A stretch of 22,900 bases of DNA, taken from JAZUOT01 sp045604805. Its GTDB lineage: Bacteria > Bacillota > Clostridia > Oscillospirales > Acutalibacteraceae. Positions 22,616 to 22,900 of the stretch are shown here, piece by piece. Within the stretch, counting starts at the first letter, position 1. The number at the start of each line of letters is the position of its first letter. The position numbers and the translations under genes are program-made. The notes under the pieces are model-generated. The model ran no database searches. It had not been told where the DNA came from and was given only the letters and a program-made list of their open reading frames with translations. The DNA is taken from positions 1 to 22,900 of the forward strand of contig JAZUOT010000010.1 in NCBI GenBank assembly GCA_045604805.1, written 5' to 3'.

Positions 22616-22900
22616 ATGACTGAGAAAATTTTGTTCAAAGATTTGTGTGGCTTAAGCAAAAAGGAAATAGATTTACTCATAGAATTCAGAGATAAAGAAG
22701 AAGCGATCGAGCAATTTAGAATTCTGGGTTACAAGGTAGATTCTGCTGATTTGGATGCAATAAAGCTTACGTATGAAAGAAGAAATGAAACATCAGATGC
22801 AAGCATCTTGGATCTTGAGCAGCTCAGTGAAGTAGCTGGCGGTATGAAACGTGTAAAAACCCATAGTGGTGAAACGTCAGAACAACAAACTGAATGGACA
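22616..22900 (+). CDS. Second protein with the Nif11-like double-glycine leader (partial, runs off the right edge)
   Basis: ATG at 22616, with AGGAGG 8 bases upstream, opens a frame of 95 codons that is still open at the window end. Residues 1-76 align without gaps to the leader of the 12502-14646 gene with 50 of 76 identities by hand count. Conserved blocks include IDLLIE, EEAIEQ, LDAIKL and the end LEQLSEVAGG. After Gly76 the sequence (MKRVKTHSGETSEQQTEWT) is hydrophilic and unlike the other protein. This is what is expected of a common export leader attached to different cargo. The full length and the function of the cargo cannot be seen. It is transcribed from its own promoter, directed away from the PTS operon terminator. 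Confidence 0.8.
   Translation, partial: MTEKILFKDLCGLSKKEIDLLIEFRDKEEAIEQFRILGYKVDSADLDAIKLTYERRNETSDASILDLEQLSEVAGGMKRVKTHSGETSEQQTEWT

Overview
The window looks like chromosomal DNA from a low-GC, spore-forming Clostridia bacterium, most likely of the Oscillospirales/Ruminococcaceae. The evidence is a SpoIIP sporulation hydrolase, a three-repeat S1-domain protein of the type I know from Ruminococcaceae, an AT-rich base composition, and AGGAGG-type ribosome binding sites. This assignment is made from memory of the families. No rRNA, tRNA or CRISPR array was recognised.

Layout. Positions 1-540 hold mobile DNA: the start of an IS256-like transposase running off the left edge, its terminal repeat apparently inserted into a decayed IS1-like transposase. 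562-1485 (-) is the S1-domain protein and 1715-2917 (-) is SpoIIP with a terminator. 3038-3362 is a gutted IS5-like element just upstream of spoIIP. 3471-10523 (-) is a likely operon read from right to left: two halves of a heterodimeric ABC exporter, an MntE-like cation diffusion facilitator, an OmpR-type response regulator and a histidine kinase, with a promoter at about 10611-10639. 10783-12225 (-) is pyruvate kinase with its terminator. 12502-14646 (-) is a large protein carrying a 76-residue double-glycine leader, with its own promoter and terminator. 14815-19576 (-) is murD, two tandem M42 metallopeptidases and a YnbB-type PLP lyase. On the + strand, 19861-22403 holds a sugar PTS EIICB translationally coupled to an EEP-family phosphatase, a pair resembling the maltose PTS and maltose-6'-phosphate phosphatase (MapP). 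At 22616 a second double-glycine-leader protein begins and leaves the window.

The most interesting feature is the pair of leader proteins. Their first 76 residues align without a gap at 50 of 76 identities and both end in L-E-Q-L-S-x-V-A-G-G. The sequences differ completely after the Gly-Gly. This is the pattern of a conserved export leader on variable cargo, as in Nif11-like or bacteriocin leaders, but the first cargo is about 638 residues long, with an Ala/Gly-rich membrane-prone block and a disordered tail. Both genes have a similar TTGAnT-17-TATnAT promoter and a strong ribosome binding site. No peptidase-containing (C39) exporter lies in the window.
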